Assembly (NCBI GenBank): GCA_022791975.1 | Contig: JAAWAC010000051.1 | Span: 1-43,245 of the forward strand | From: Lachnospiraceae bacterium | Lineage (GTDB): Bacteria > Bacillota > Clostridia > Lachnospirales > Lachnospiraceae | Direction: 5' to 3' | Length of the DNA: 43,245 bases | In this document: one piece after another, positions 32,088 through 39,168 of the stretch | Layout of the letters: the number at the start of each line of letters is the position of its first letter | How positions within the stretch are numbered: the first letter of the stretch is position 1 | Program-made: the position numbers and the translations under genes | The notes under the pieces: model-generated | Database searches by the model: none | Told to the model about the DNA's origin: nothing | The model's input: the letters and a program-made list of their open reading frames with translations, nothing else

Positions 32088-32993
32088 TTACCAGACATAA
32101 GGCGTCTGCTGGTATACATAATAATTGATCCAGTTGGTATACAAAGTATTTGCATGGGCCCGCCAAATAAGCAGTGGCCGCTGGCTACTGTTATCGTTGG
32201 GATAATAATTCTTGGGAATCTGAATTTCCAGCCCCTTCCCTTTATCACGCTGATATTCTTTGTCCAGGGTCATGCGATCATACTCGGGATGTCCGAATAC
32301 AAAAATCTTGCGTCCTTCCTGGGCCATAGCCACAAAAACGCCTGCTTCCTGGGATTCCGCCACAATCTGAAGCTCCTGGCAGCTCCGGATATCTCCCGCC
32401 TCCACAGTGGTATGCCGGGAATGGGGCATATAAAACTCATCGTCAAAGCCCCGGACCAGTGGTTCTTTCCGATTCAATACCTGATGGGGATAGAGGCCAA
32501 AAAGCTTATGAGGCAGAAGCTTTTTCTTTATTCCATAAAAATGGTACAGAGCCGCCTGGGCGCCCCAGCAGATAAAATAGGTAGAGGTCACATGGGTCTC
32601 AGACCAGTCCATAATTTCCACCAGTTCCTGCCAGTAGTCCACCTCCTCAAACTCCATCTGTTCCACCGGCGCACCTGTAATAATAAGACCGTCAAAGCGT
32701 CCTCCCTTTACCGCGGAAAAGGGCTCATAAAATTTATTGATATGGCTCTGAGCCGTATTTTTAGACTCATGACTGCTCACCGTAATAAAGGTAATGTCTA
32801 ACTGCAAGGGTGTATTGGACAGCGAACGCAAAAGCTGTAGCTCTGTGTCTTCTTTAAGGGGCATCAAATTCAAAATTCCAATTTTCAGCGGACGGATATC
32901 CTGATTCAAAGCCCTGTTTTCATCCATAACAAAAATATTCTCTCTTTCCAGTATTGCTCTAGCCGGCAAATCACTTGGCACTTTAATTGGCAT
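32088..32993 (-). CDS. metA: Homoserine O-acetyltransferase MetA
   Basis: The 301-aa protein starts methionine synthesis by acylating homoserine. MetA landmarks are all present: NLMPLKEDTELQLLR, the nucleophile Cys142 in FICWGAQAAL, the His-Pro-Glu site FGHPEYDRMTLDKEYQRD, and WRAHANTLYTNWINYYVYQ at the C-terminus. Residue 111 is Glu (GAPVEQ); in characterised MetA proteins Glu111 goes with acetyl-CoA use and Gly111 with succinyl-CoA, so acetyltransferase is predicted. ATG 32993 is preceded by AAGGGGATG. No SAM riboswitch or T-box was recognised in the leader. Confidence 0.95.
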   Translation of the reverse strand: MPIKVPSDLPARAILERENIFVMDENRALNQDIRPLKIGILNLMPLKEDTELQLLRSLSNTPLQLDITFITVSSHESKNTAQSHINKFYEPFSAVKGGRFDGLIITGAPVEQMEFEEVDYWQELVEIMDWSETHVTSTYFICWGAQAALYHFYGIKKKLLPHKLFGLYPHQVLNRKEPLVRGFDDEFYMPHSRHTTVEAGDIRSCQELQIVAESQEAGVFVAMAQEGRKIFVFGHPEYDRMTLDKEYQRDKGKGLEIQIPKNYYPNDNSSQRPLLIWRAHANTLYTNWINYYVYQQTPYVW

Positions 32994-33280
32994 TGTTTGT
33001 CATCCCCTTTTTGATTTTTTGCCGATTTCCTCTCAAATTTCTTATTTAGTTTAACACATTTTTATACTGTTTTACAAGAATTGTATACAGCACAAATGTC
33101 CGTATATAGCGGACATTCCTTTTTAAGCATCACTAAGCTTCTCAAGCGCTACTTTTATATCCTTGTCTAGCATTTGTCCTTTTACATTCGAAGAAAATAC
33201 CATCATACTTGACCGCAGAACGCAAAAATATATGATTTCTAAAGGATGTCAAAATGAATTTCAAGAAAAAATCGTAAAAA
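32994..33280. other. Intergenic region between metA and the phage tail region
   Basis: It holds the metA leader and a hairpin with arms aatgtccg and cggacatt near 33096-33118, followed on the plus strand by cctttttaa. On the minus strand a 27-codon open frame runs 33206-33123 (MMVFSSNVKGQMLDKD...); it has no strong support and may be a remnant. No other gene is visible. Confidence 0.45.
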
Positions 33281-33329
33281 AATAGGGTAGTCAAATATCT
33301 GTATCAAGTACAGAGCTGACTACCCTATT
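33281..33329 (-). terminator. Strong terminator of the minus-strand tail-fibre operon
   Basis: 33281-33293 and 33317-33329 form a perfect 13-bp stem (aatagggtagtca / tgactaccctatt) with an inner ctgta/tacag helix. Read on the minus strand it is followed by a run of seven T. It lies about 175 nt past the last tail gene. Confidence 0.85.
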
Positions 33330-33503
33330 ATTCTAGGTCTATGACGCTCTATTTTAGGCATATAGACATTTTTTAATGAAATGTAGATTCCTCCATAAAC
33401 TTTAAAACGTGCTAAAAATAGCAAATAATGCACATTTCATTATTTACTACTAAATTTATCCAAATTAGTAGTTTTCAAAGAAGTAGATACATTTTATACG
33501 TGC

Positions 33504-34184
33504 TTAAATACTATTTATTGTGATTTTTAGATTTGTAGCATAGATAGCAGCCATCTGCCCCCATGCTGTCGTGTCATTTTCGCTGTTGCTGCCACCACCA
33601 AATGACATACCGTCACACCACAGATCGATCCAATCACCAGCCTTTACATTTCCAGTCCAAGCAGGGGGATAGCTTGAGGCAGGGATCGCTTGCCAGGAGG
33701 TAGAATTCATATAATTTCGGGCTCCAGCGGATATTACAATTCTATTTTTTCGAAGTTTTGGGTCGCCCCAGTTATTGTATATACCATTTGGGGTCCCAGA
33801 GGCAATAAAAGATAATGATGTTAACGCTACAGTAATATTTGCATCCTTTTTAAAATGAATACAACCTCCTTTCAGACTAGCAATTAATTCATTTGCACCT
33901 TCCCCACTATAAGAATCAAGCCATGCGCGGTTATCCCAATAATGATTTTGACGGAATACTGGTTTTCCAGTGTGATCTGCTGAAGCTGTTATATTTGGAT
34001 AGGTAAAAGATATTAAATCAGGATATGTTCCTCCAGAAGCGGAGACTGATAAGATGCTACCAGGCCTTAAGATCTGTTTTACCCAGACAGTAACTCCATG
34101 ATAGATGATTTTTTCTAAAGCAACATTACCATAAGTTAAATTTGCACCATTGGGTATGGTAGTATTATTGTATATTAAAGCCAT
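33504..34184 (-). CDS. Phage tail-associated protein, receptor-binding type
   Basis: The 226-aa protein's N-terminus MALIYNNTTIPNGANLTYGNVALEKIIYHGVTVWVKQ is a short baseplate or tail-attachment segment often seen on Firmicutes siphophage and tailocin tail-tip proteins. The remainder is Gly/Ser/Asn/Trp-rich and beta-like (WTGNVKAGDWIDLWCDGMSFGGG), consistent with a carbohydrate- or receptor-binding lectin-like domain. It is the last gene of the minus-strand tail array, next to the terminator. Confidence 0.65.
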   Translation of the reverse strand: MALIYNNTTIPNGANLTYGNVALEKIIYHGVTVWVKQILRPGSILSVSASGGTYPDLISFTYPNITASADHTGKPVFRQNHYWDNRAWLDSYSGEGANELIASLKGGCIHFKKDANITVALTSLSFIASGTPNGIYNNWGDPKLRKNRIVISAGARNYMNSTSWQAIPASSYPPAWTGNVKAGDWIDLWCDGMSFGGGSNSENDTTAWGQMAAIYATNLKITINSI

Positions 34185-34195
34185 TGTATATCTCC

Positions 34196-34549
34196 TTACT
34201 TAGGTGTAATTGTTAGAGTGGTACCTGATAAAGAAAAGATGCACTGGGTTCCTAACGCAGAGGCATTTGCCTTATTGTTTAGATTTGCATTGAAAGTTGT
34301 AGACATATTAGTTATTGTTGTATTTAAGGTTCTAACAGATTTTGCGCTGGCAGCTATTGTTGGATCATCACAATTCAAATCGGATGTAATACCATTAATT
34401 GCGCCAAGCTTAGTTTCGGCATTCTTTCCATCGTTGAATTCAACATCTGATGCTTTTGTCCAAAAAGAAATTCTTTGCCATATTTTATTTGCTTCATCCA
34501 TTAGCTTTCTAAATTTTCTTCCAGTTACAATTTGTTCATTAATTGCCAT
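34196..34549 (-). CDS. Small phage tail protein, coiled-coil type
   Basis: The start is ATG 34549 (117 aa), following AAAGGA; an in-frame start ten codons upstream is less likely. It begins MAINEQIVTGRKFRKLMDEA, followed by a helical region (ATKLGAINGITSDLNC, then SVRTLNTTITNMSTTFNANLNNKA). This is typical of tail-fibre connector segments with alternating hydrophobic repeats. The C-terminus FSLSGTTLTITPK is beta-like. The stop lies 11 nt before the next gene. Function is inferred from context. Confidence 0.6.
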   Translation of the reverse strand: MAINEQIVTGRKFRKLMDEANKIWQRISFWTKASDVEFNDGKNAETKLGAINGITSDLNCDDPTIAASAKSVRTLNTTITNMSTTFNANLNNKANASALGTQCIFSLSGTTLTITPK

Positions 34550-34575
34550 AAAATCATCCTTTCTAAAATAAAAAA

Positions 34576-34592
34576 GCACTCCAAAAAAGTGC
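34576..34592 (-). terminator. Weak stem-loop with T-tracts on both sides
   Basis: gcact (34576-34580) pairs with agtgc (34588-34592). On the minus strand TTTTTTATTTT follows; on the plus strand gattttttaa follows. It may partly separate two tail genes. Confidence 0.4.
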
Positions 34593-34620
34593 CGATTTTT
34601 TAACCCTATTATCCTTTATT

Positions 34621-34944
34621 TTAAATCCAAATATCACCTTCTAATGTAGATTGAGGTTCTTCATCTGCATTATCAGATTCAAAAGGTATAAATGGATTTA
34701 TTTTTGTTTTTGTTAGTATATATTCCTGCAAATTATAAATACGATTTTCTATTGCATTTAAATAATCAGCAAAAAAGCCATAGACACCTTCCTGTTGATT
34801 TATAAAATTGTTTGCTTCGTTGTATTTTTCTTCTGAAATTAAATCATTGTAAATATTGATAATTTCAAGTTTCTCAATATTATTATCCTGAAAAAAAATC
34901 ATAGAATCAATACCATTTGGATATATTGACATTGTATTAATCAT
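34621..34944 (-). CDS. Hypothetical phage tail-region protein
   Basis: The start is ATG 34944 (107 aa), chosen because AGGAG sits eight bases upstream and the preceding gene's TGA is just beyond. The protein is acidic and mostly helical (NIEKLEIINIYNDLISEEKYNEANNFINQ). It ends EPQSTLEGDIWI, the same kind of ending as its upstream neighbour (EPDCQYNDVWIGV). The acidic-P-x(n)-D-x-WI tail is common in small proteins encoded beside phage tail fibres. No function is assigned. Confidence 0.6.
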   Translation of the reverse strand: MINTMSIYPNGIDSMIFFQDNNIEKLEIINIYNDLISEEKYNEANNFINQQEGVYGFFADYLNAIENRIYNLQEYILTKTKINPFIPFESDNADEEPQSTLEGDIWI

Positions 34945-34946
34945 TT

Positions 34947-35270
34947 TCAGACTCCTATCCAAACATCATTATACTGGCAATCAGGTTCCACATCATCAAA
35001 ATACACACACTGTTGTACTTGTTTTGCATATAATTGCGTATTGTAAATTTCCTCTTCCCACGTTCTAAATGTGGTAGCATCAATCACATACTGATTCAGC
35101 ACATCAAGATTTGCTTGTATAATGCGAGATGCCTGACCATATAACCCTTGGGAACGAAGAGTATTAATTTGATTAACGATAGATGCAATATCATCGTCAA
35201 CATTTTTAAAATTATGCTTAGTAATTTTTTTTGTTGGAAAATTACTAAATTCATTTTCATAATAGTTCAA
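34947..35270 (-). CDS. Hypothetical phage tail-region protein
   Basis: The 107-aa protein starts at ATG 35270 with AAGGAG eight bases upstream. It is helical, with heptad-like spacing (VDDDIASIVNQINTLRSQGLYGQASRIIQANLDVL). It ends in a DxWIG motif shared with the next gene, which suggests an ancestral duplication. The segment GLYGQASRII matches the general pattern of small tail-assembly or host-attachment accessory proteins. No function is assigned. Confidence 0.6.
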   Translation of the reverse strand: MNYYENEFSNFPTKKITKHNFKNVDDDIASIVNQINTLRSQGLYGQASRIIQANLDVLNQYVIDATTFRTWEEEIYNTQLYAKQVQQCVYFDDVEPDCQYNDVWIGV

Positions 35271-35339
35271 TTTATTATCTCCTTATTATATTTCAAGATT
35301 TATTTAAATAATAGGAAGCGTAGAATCTAGAAAAGTTTG

Positions 35340-35782
35340 CACTTGATATTATCTACCATGATGGCTAAAGAGTGGATATCATAGCATTGACGGGCATAGC
35401 AGATGCTACCGAGCTAAATAGCATATGCAGCAAAATATATCCTATAGGACCTATATACATTTTTATCAGTATCACCAGTCCTGTCCCTTTTTGGTGGTGC
35501 CTGACAGTAAATTTAGGGCCCATATCTGCTGGCATTCAGGGGTGGGCATACGATTAGGGCACAGGCAGAGTATCCTATACAGCAATGGAGACTGAGATAC
35601 CCAGTTATACACATACTGTTTCAAATAGTAGTGGCTAGATGATTAGCTGGAGTAAACAAAAAATTTATCCATGGGCATAGTCAGTTGGAAAGCATGCAGC
35701 GAATGTAAAACTGGTGTAACGGGAGGCGGTGGAGAGCATAACAACATGCCACCTTATTACTGACTAGTCGAGTATGATATAG
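35340..35782 (+). pseudogene. Decayed alternative tail-fibre C-terminal module
   Basis: The encoded fragment SKIYPIGPIYIFISITSP matches KKIYPVGAIYVSVSATNP of the intact module at 37095-37550. Later fragments around 35600-35760 match its PSYTHTVSNSS and GGxxHNNMPPY parts. Several frameshifts and stops interrupt it. The 5' part (about 35345-35390) retains a diverged copy of the inverted repeat seen at 37067. It is most simply a second, dead cassette of the invertible tail-fibre switch. Confidence 0.7.
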
Positions 35783-35819
35783 TTAAAAAATGCACGGATG
35801 TGGCCGTGCGGGAGGAAAA

Positions 35820-36657
35820 AATCTATATGGATTTCTTCTATACTGGCAGCCCTGCGTATGGCGTCTGGAGTGAAAAAACCATTGAACACTACAAGCTCCA
35901 GCTGGGGCGGATGCCTCATACGCTTGCTTAACCTGTACAAAAATTCACCACAGAGGTTCTTTTTACATATCTAGCACAGTGCAAATCTGTCAGGCAGGTT
36001 GACAACAGGTACTTAAATAATAAACAGGTATGCTTTAACAGCTTTTTTGGCTGGCTACAACGGAAAAAGCATAGTATCTACAACCCAACTGCCGTTCTGG
36101 AACAAATCCATTATGAAAAAAGGTTAAAATGTCTGATACAGATGAGGAGCAGAAAATCCTGCGCTGCGCCTGCAAACGGGAGCGCAGTCCAGTCCTTATT
36201 GAGCTCTTGTATAGCACTGGCATGGGTGTCGGGGAATTAGTCCTCCTAAATTGTTGGGATATCCACTGGGATACTTAAGGTTGCATAGTATTTGGCAAAG
36301 GTGCGAAGGAGAGGAGGGTACCTTAATGCTTTCTCCGGCTATCACCCTAAGCAATACCTCTTGTCTTGGATAGACACCAATCCAGCCTTGTTTGTGTCTG
36401 TCAAAGCCCCCTATCTCCGTCTGACAGAGCATGGTGTACTTCAGATGCTCCAGCGTCTTGGTCTTCGTGCTGGCGTGGAAAAGGTACATCCACATCGGTA
36501 CCGGGCTACAGCAGCCACCAATGCCCTTAACCGTGGGATGCCAGTACAAGACGTTCAGGCGTTATTGGGACATGAGGACATTGGAACCACAATGATTTAC
36601 TGTACCGTGGCCAGAGATAACGTCAGGGCAGCACACCGGCGCTATCTGGCAGCATAA
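35820..36657 (+). pseudogene. Broken tyrosine recombinase
   Basis: Parts of an Xer/phage-type recombinase are readable in several frames. The SAM-like N-terminal part is near 35830-36120, with stops. LIELLYSTGMGVGELVLLN (about 36193-36252) is the box I region, but the catalytic Arg is Gly (36225-36227). TAA lies at 36276-36278 and a frameshift follows. The last 121 codons (36292-36657) keep HPHRYRATAATNAL (His and Arg), LLGHEDIGTT (His) and the tyrosine in MIYCTV. Loss of the box I arginine plus the stop means no active enzyme. Its position beside tail-fibre cassettes suggests it once inverted them. Confidence 0.8.
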
Positions 36658-36673
36658 CATGGTCAATTTTTCA

Positions 36674-36697
36674 CTCCCGGAAGGATCCGGGAGCTTT
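36674..36697 (+). terminator. Terminator after the recombinase pseudogene
   Basis: ctcccgg (36674-36680) pairs with ccgggag (36687-36693) around a 6-nt loop, followed by ctttt. Confidence 0.65.
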
Positions 36698-36734
36698 TAG
36701 GATGTCAAAAAATGTAGCATATTGCCAAAATGCA

Positions 36735-36743
36735 TGATATAAT
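36735..36743 (+). promoter_or_regulatory. Extended -10 promoter of the small hydrophobic peptide gene
   Basis: TGATATAAT (36735-36743) is an extended -10 box with no good -35. Transcription would start near 36750, about 40 nt before ATG 36789. Confidence 0.55.
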
Positions 36744-36788
36744 AATTCCGTTACCGCCCCTAGACTGGTAAAGAAAGGGGGTGTCAGC

Positions 36789-36884
36789 ATGGAAATACTC
36801 GTTACTTTTTTAGTTGCTGTTGCGGCTGGTGTAGCTTGCCACTACATCATCAAATGGTTAGACAGTGACGGAGATAGTCGGTAA
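36789..36884 (+). CDS. 31-aa hydrophobic peptide, candidate type I toxin
   Basis: ATG 36789 is preceded by AAAGGGGGTG. The peptide MEILVTFLVAVAAGVACHY then IIKWLDSDGDSR is one membrane helix followed by a charged tail. This is the form of small type I toxins (TxpA/BsrG/Fst-like) and of holin-like peptides carried by Firmicutes prophages. It has its own promoter, a strong stem-loop after its stop, and a consensus promoter firing back across it from the other strand. The toxin call is inferred from these features, not from a recognised family. Confidence 0.6.
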   Translation: MEILVTFLVAVAAGVACHYIIKWLDSDGDSR

Positions 36885-36929
36885 CTAGCCTATGGCTTTA
36901 AGCCCTGCCATTGCCAAAATTGGGAATAG

Positions 36930-36960
36930 AAGAGCCCCCGATTCGTGGTCGGGGGCTCTT
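36930..36960. terminator. Strong hairpin between toxin-like gene and antisense promoter
   Basis: aagagcccccga (36930-36941) pairs perfectly with tcgggggctctt (36949-36960): 12 bp, 7-nt loop. It can end the sense mRNA and would also form in the antisense RNA, giving a kissing-loop or duplex seed. It has only short T-runs. Confidence 0.7.
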
Positions 36961-37006
36961 CACTTGTCGTCCTGCATGGACCACTCGTTACTTTTTGCCT
37001 ACTGGC

Positions 37007-37035
37007 ATTATAGCATATGCCGATTTTGATTGCAA
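37007..37035 (-). promoter_or_regulatory. Consensus promoter for a predicted antisense RNA
   Basis: On the minus strand: TTGCAA (37035-37030), 17-nt spacer, TATAAT (37012-37007). It points towards the small peptide gene, with no minus-strand coding frame downstream. Confidence 0.75.
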
Positions 37036-37066
37036 GATACATTTCCAGGAGAAAATAAGCCCTAAA

Positions 37067-37133
37067 TGCGAATTTAGGTAGCCTGTCTGGTACAGTGAGT
37101 AGTTTGTCTACTACTGTGGCCAAAAAGGCGGAT
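37067..37133 (+). repeat. Inverted repeat, left copy, of the tail-fibre switch
   Basis: The 67-bp copy matches the reverse complement of 38021-38087 at 66 of 67 positions; the single difference is in the actgt(g/a)gcc segment. It encodes NLGSLSGTVSSLSTTVAKKAD in frame with the downstream plus-strand module. Confidence 0.95.
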
Positions 37134-37550
37134 GCCTCTACGGTAAATACCGCTTTGGCAGATGTTTGGAAAAAGATATATCCTGTGGGGGCTATCTATG
37201 TATCCGTGAGTGCCACCAACCCTGCAATCCTCTTCGGCGGGACCTGGCAACAAATAACCGGACGATTTTTGCTGGCTGCCGGGGGTGGGTATACGGCTGG
37301 GGCCACGGGTGGGGAGGCGTCCCATACATTGACTGTGGCGGAGATGCCAAGTCATACACATGCCGTGGCAAACAGTAGTAATAGTCAGCTTATTGGCTGG
37401 AGTGGACACAATAACGTATCTATTAGCATAACTAGTTGGGGAGCAGGTAACGCATGCAATGAGAGTAAAATTAGTGCAGCAGGAGGTAGCGTCGCCCATA
37501 ACAATATGCCCCCCTACCTGGTGGTGTATATGTGGAGGCGTGCATCATGA
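37095..37550 (+). CDS. Silent alternative tail-fibre C-terminal module
   Basis: There is no N-terminal part, promoter or ribosome site of its own; the frame runs in from the inverted repeat. It encodes WKKIYPVGAIYVSVSATNP, a LFGGTWQQITGRFLLAAGGGY segment, GGEASHTLTVAEMPSHTHAV and AHNNMPPYLVVYMWRR. This is the common tail-fibre/baseplate tip domain with metal-binding His pairs. Inversion between the 67-bp repeats would fuse it in frame to the N-terminal 134 residues of the opposite-strand gene, giving a protein of about 272 aa. At present it should not be made. Its stop is five bases from the stop of the convergent gene. Confidence 0.8.
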   Translation: MSSLSTTVAKKADASTVNTALADVWKKIYPVGAIYVSVSATNPAILFGGTWQQITGRFLLAAGGGYTAGATGGEASHTLTVAEMPSHTHAVANSSNSQLIGWSGHNNVSISITSWGAGNACNESKISAAGGSVAHNNMPPYLVVYMWRRAS

Positions 37551-38020
37551 TCCCTTTAAACATAACACAATGTGTAACTACCCCAGAAAAATCCTGTAGT
37601 AGAACCAGCACGTATGCAAGTGCCTCCCAATTTAACCACATTACCAGCTTTTACATTAAATTGATACACATTTGTAAGCCCAGATGTGCCCCTTTTGGTG
37701 CTCCTAATTGTTTGGGCCGCGTTATTAACTGTACAGTAGGTTGACGGGACGCCCTGCGGGTTTTGATTCCATCCTCCTGCATGAACAACCGCCAGCATCT
37801 TGCCGGCTCGGGGGCAGGTGTAGGAGTTGCCAATATTTTTGGAGTTTACATCATAGTCCCAATCGCCCCATACCTCATTAAATATTATAGCAAAACCATT
37901 AAAAGGGAGCGCTGAATCTGCACCTGCCGAATTGACAAAATGAAGAAGGCCATCACTACCAACATAGATGCGTATTTTACCCATTGCAGCGGCGTCTGCC
38001 TTACTGGCCAGTGCCGTAGT
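37134..38020. mobile_element. Predicted invertible DNA segment (tail-fibre C-terminus switch)
   Basis: This 887-bp segment between the 67-bp inverted repeats carries two C-terminal coding modules placed tail to tail: the expressed one (minus, 37556-38020) and the silent one (plus, 37134-37550). Both repeats end on codon boundaries in the same frame, so either orientation gives an intact protein. Confidence 0.82.
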
Positions 38021-38422
38021 ATCCGCCTTTTTGGCTACAGTAGTAGACAAACTACTCACTGTACCAGACAGGCTACCTAAATTCGCACTTACATCTTTAA
38101 TTGCCTTCCCCGTCAACTTTGCATCCGCCACGAACCCTGCCGTTGTTACTGTCATAGGGTCAACTGTTTCCACAGTTCCAGATACATTGTTTATTTCTCG
38201 ATCGATCTCATCAAATTTATCTTTGACACTTTTCCCAGCAATCTTGTCATACCACACAGCTGCCGCATGTGTCCGAAAAAACGCCAGTTTATGTAGGATT
38301 CCGCCAATAATGGGGTGAGCATCCACGAGTTTATATGTAGCAGTTTGGCCTCCGGATGTCTCTGTGTATGTGTGTATATTTTCTGGACGAGTATCGGCTG
38401 TCCAATTTGATTTGTTGGGCAT
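37556..38422 (-). CDS. Tail fibre protein with switchable C-terminus (expressed form)
   Basis: The 288-aa protein starts at ATG 38422 with AAGGAGG upstream. Residues 1-90 (NIHTYTETSGGQTATYKLVDAHPIIGG, then WYDKIAGKSVKDKFDEID) form the baseplate-attachment part. Residues 90-150 form a Ser/Thr coiled-coil stalk with the heptad-like LSGTVSSLSTTVAKKAD encoded by the right inverted repeat. From residue 135 the variable C-terminus starts: KIRIYVGSDGLLHFVNSAG, then a beta-rich tip ending TTGFFWGSYTLCYV. The tip likely binds the host surface. Inversion would replace residues 135-288 with the 37134-37550 module. Confidence 0.8.
   Translation of the reverse strand: MPNKSNWTADTRPENIHTYTETSGGQTATYKLVDAHPIIGGILHKLAFFRTHAAAVWYDKIAGKSVKDKFDEIDREINNVSGTVETVDPMTVTTAGFVADAKLTGKAIKDVSANLGSLSGTVSSLSTTVAKKADTTALASKADAAAMGKIRIYVGSDGLLHFVNSAGADSALPFNGFAIIFNEVWGDWDYDVNSKNIGNSYTCPRAGKMLAVVHAGGWNQNPQGVPSTYCTVNNAAQTIRSTKRGTSGLTNVYQFNVKAGNVVKLGGTCIRAGSTTGFFWGSYTLCYV
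38021..38087 (-). repeat. Inverted repeat, right copy, of the tail-fibre switch
   Basis: The copy lies inside the tail-fibre gene (codons about 112-134) and pairs with 37067-37133. Confidence 0.95.
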
Positions 38423-38439
38423 TTGGTTAATCCTCCTTT

Positions 38440-38628
38440 TATTTTATATATATTTGACCATTCTGACAAAATTTTAATTACATATATCGGTGCACCTAAA
38501 GAATAACTTATTATACAAGCTGACCCATAATCTCCGTCACTTATTTTTTGTACCAAAGCCGTATAAGTTGTTCCACAGTTAATGATTGTTACAAAACTTC
38601 CATTTGGTAATGTGTCCCATTTGTTTTT
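38440..38628 (-). pseudogene. Stop-separated C-terminal part of the next tail-tip gene
   Basis: In the same frame as the gene at 38629-39156, and directly after its TAA, the frame reads KNKWDTLPNGSFVTIINCG, then TTYTALVQKISDGDYGSACII and SLGAPIYVIKILSEWSNI. This looks like an ordinary tail-tip beta domain. It has no start of its own. The simplest reading is a nonsense mutation splitting one protein. The natural end is unclear because the frame runs into the next gene. Confidence 0.7.
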
Positions 38629-39156
38629 TTATGTTTGTACTGGGTCAGCAATAACTGTTTCGTCAAGTATCGAATAAATTCCTGCCTTAATATTTTGAAT
38701 AGACTCTACTTTATCAATTTTATTTTCTAAAGCTTCGATTTTGTTAAGCAATGTGAAAAGATTATCTTTTTCTGAGTTGTATATGAAATAATCGTCCTTT
38801 ACTGGGATAAATACCATCTGTGTTGTATGCCAGATAGTTGACACAGGAATATTTACAACGCCATTTTCTACCGTTGCTGTTCCTGTTATGTTCCCTGCAG
38901 ATGTATGATATGATATATTTGATATAATTCTCTCGTCTTTATTGAGTATTGCAGTGATAATTCCATAACCAGTCATTGCCATAATAGATACCATTGGACC
39001 AGGTAAGAATTCCCAAGGGGGCTCAAATGTAATATTATGTCCCTCTGTTTTCACTAATAATATTTTTAAATTTTGGATATTTTCTTTCATCTGTTTTTCT
39101 AATTTTCCGATTCTATCCAACAATGCAAGAGAGATTGCCCCCGAAAAATTATTCAT
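38629..39156 (-). CDS. Short tail-tip protein, probably truncated by a stop codon
   Basis: The 175-aa protein has a strong GAGGAGG before ATG 39156. The N-terminus MNNFSGAISLALLDRIGKLEKQM is a family feature shared with the genes at 39637 and 40380 and the pseudogene at 40074. It probably trimerises or docks on the tail. A middle beta region (WEFLPGPMVSIMAMTGYG...) is followed by a second coiled coil (FTLLNKIEALENKIDKVESIQN). TAA at 38629-38631 is followed in the same frame by about 63 codons of plausible tail-tip sequence, so the full protein may have been about 240 aa. Confidence 0.65.
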   Translation of the reverse strand: MNNFSGAISLALLDRIGKLEKQMKENIQNLKILLVKTEGHNITFEPPWEFLPGPMVSIMAMTGYGIITAILNKDERIISNISYHTSAGNITGTATVENGVVNIPVSTIWHTTQMVFIPVKDDYFIYNSEKDNLFTLLNKIEALENKIDKVESIQNIKAGIYSILDETVIADPVQT

Positions 39157-39168
39157 GTAGTAACCTCC

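Larger units (their letters stand above)
36780..37000 (-). ncRNA. Predicted antisense RNA to the toxin-like transcript
   Basis: Transcription from the minus-strand promoter would start near 37000 and cross the 36930-36960 hairpin and the 3' part of the peptide mRNA. That matches RatA-type antitoxin RNAs, which pair with the toxin mRNA's 3' region. The 3' end is not determined; the given end is an upper bound. Confidence 0.45.

Noticed and set aside
31998..32801. 267-codon plus-strand open frame opposite metA
   Set aside because: The complementary strand carries an intact MetA with all catalytic residues; the plus-strand protein resembles nothing and has no promoter or RBS.
32994..33100. SAM riboswitch or T-box in the metA leader
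   Set aside because: I could not find the conserved cores of an S-box or the T-box TGGNACC sequence between metA and 33100.
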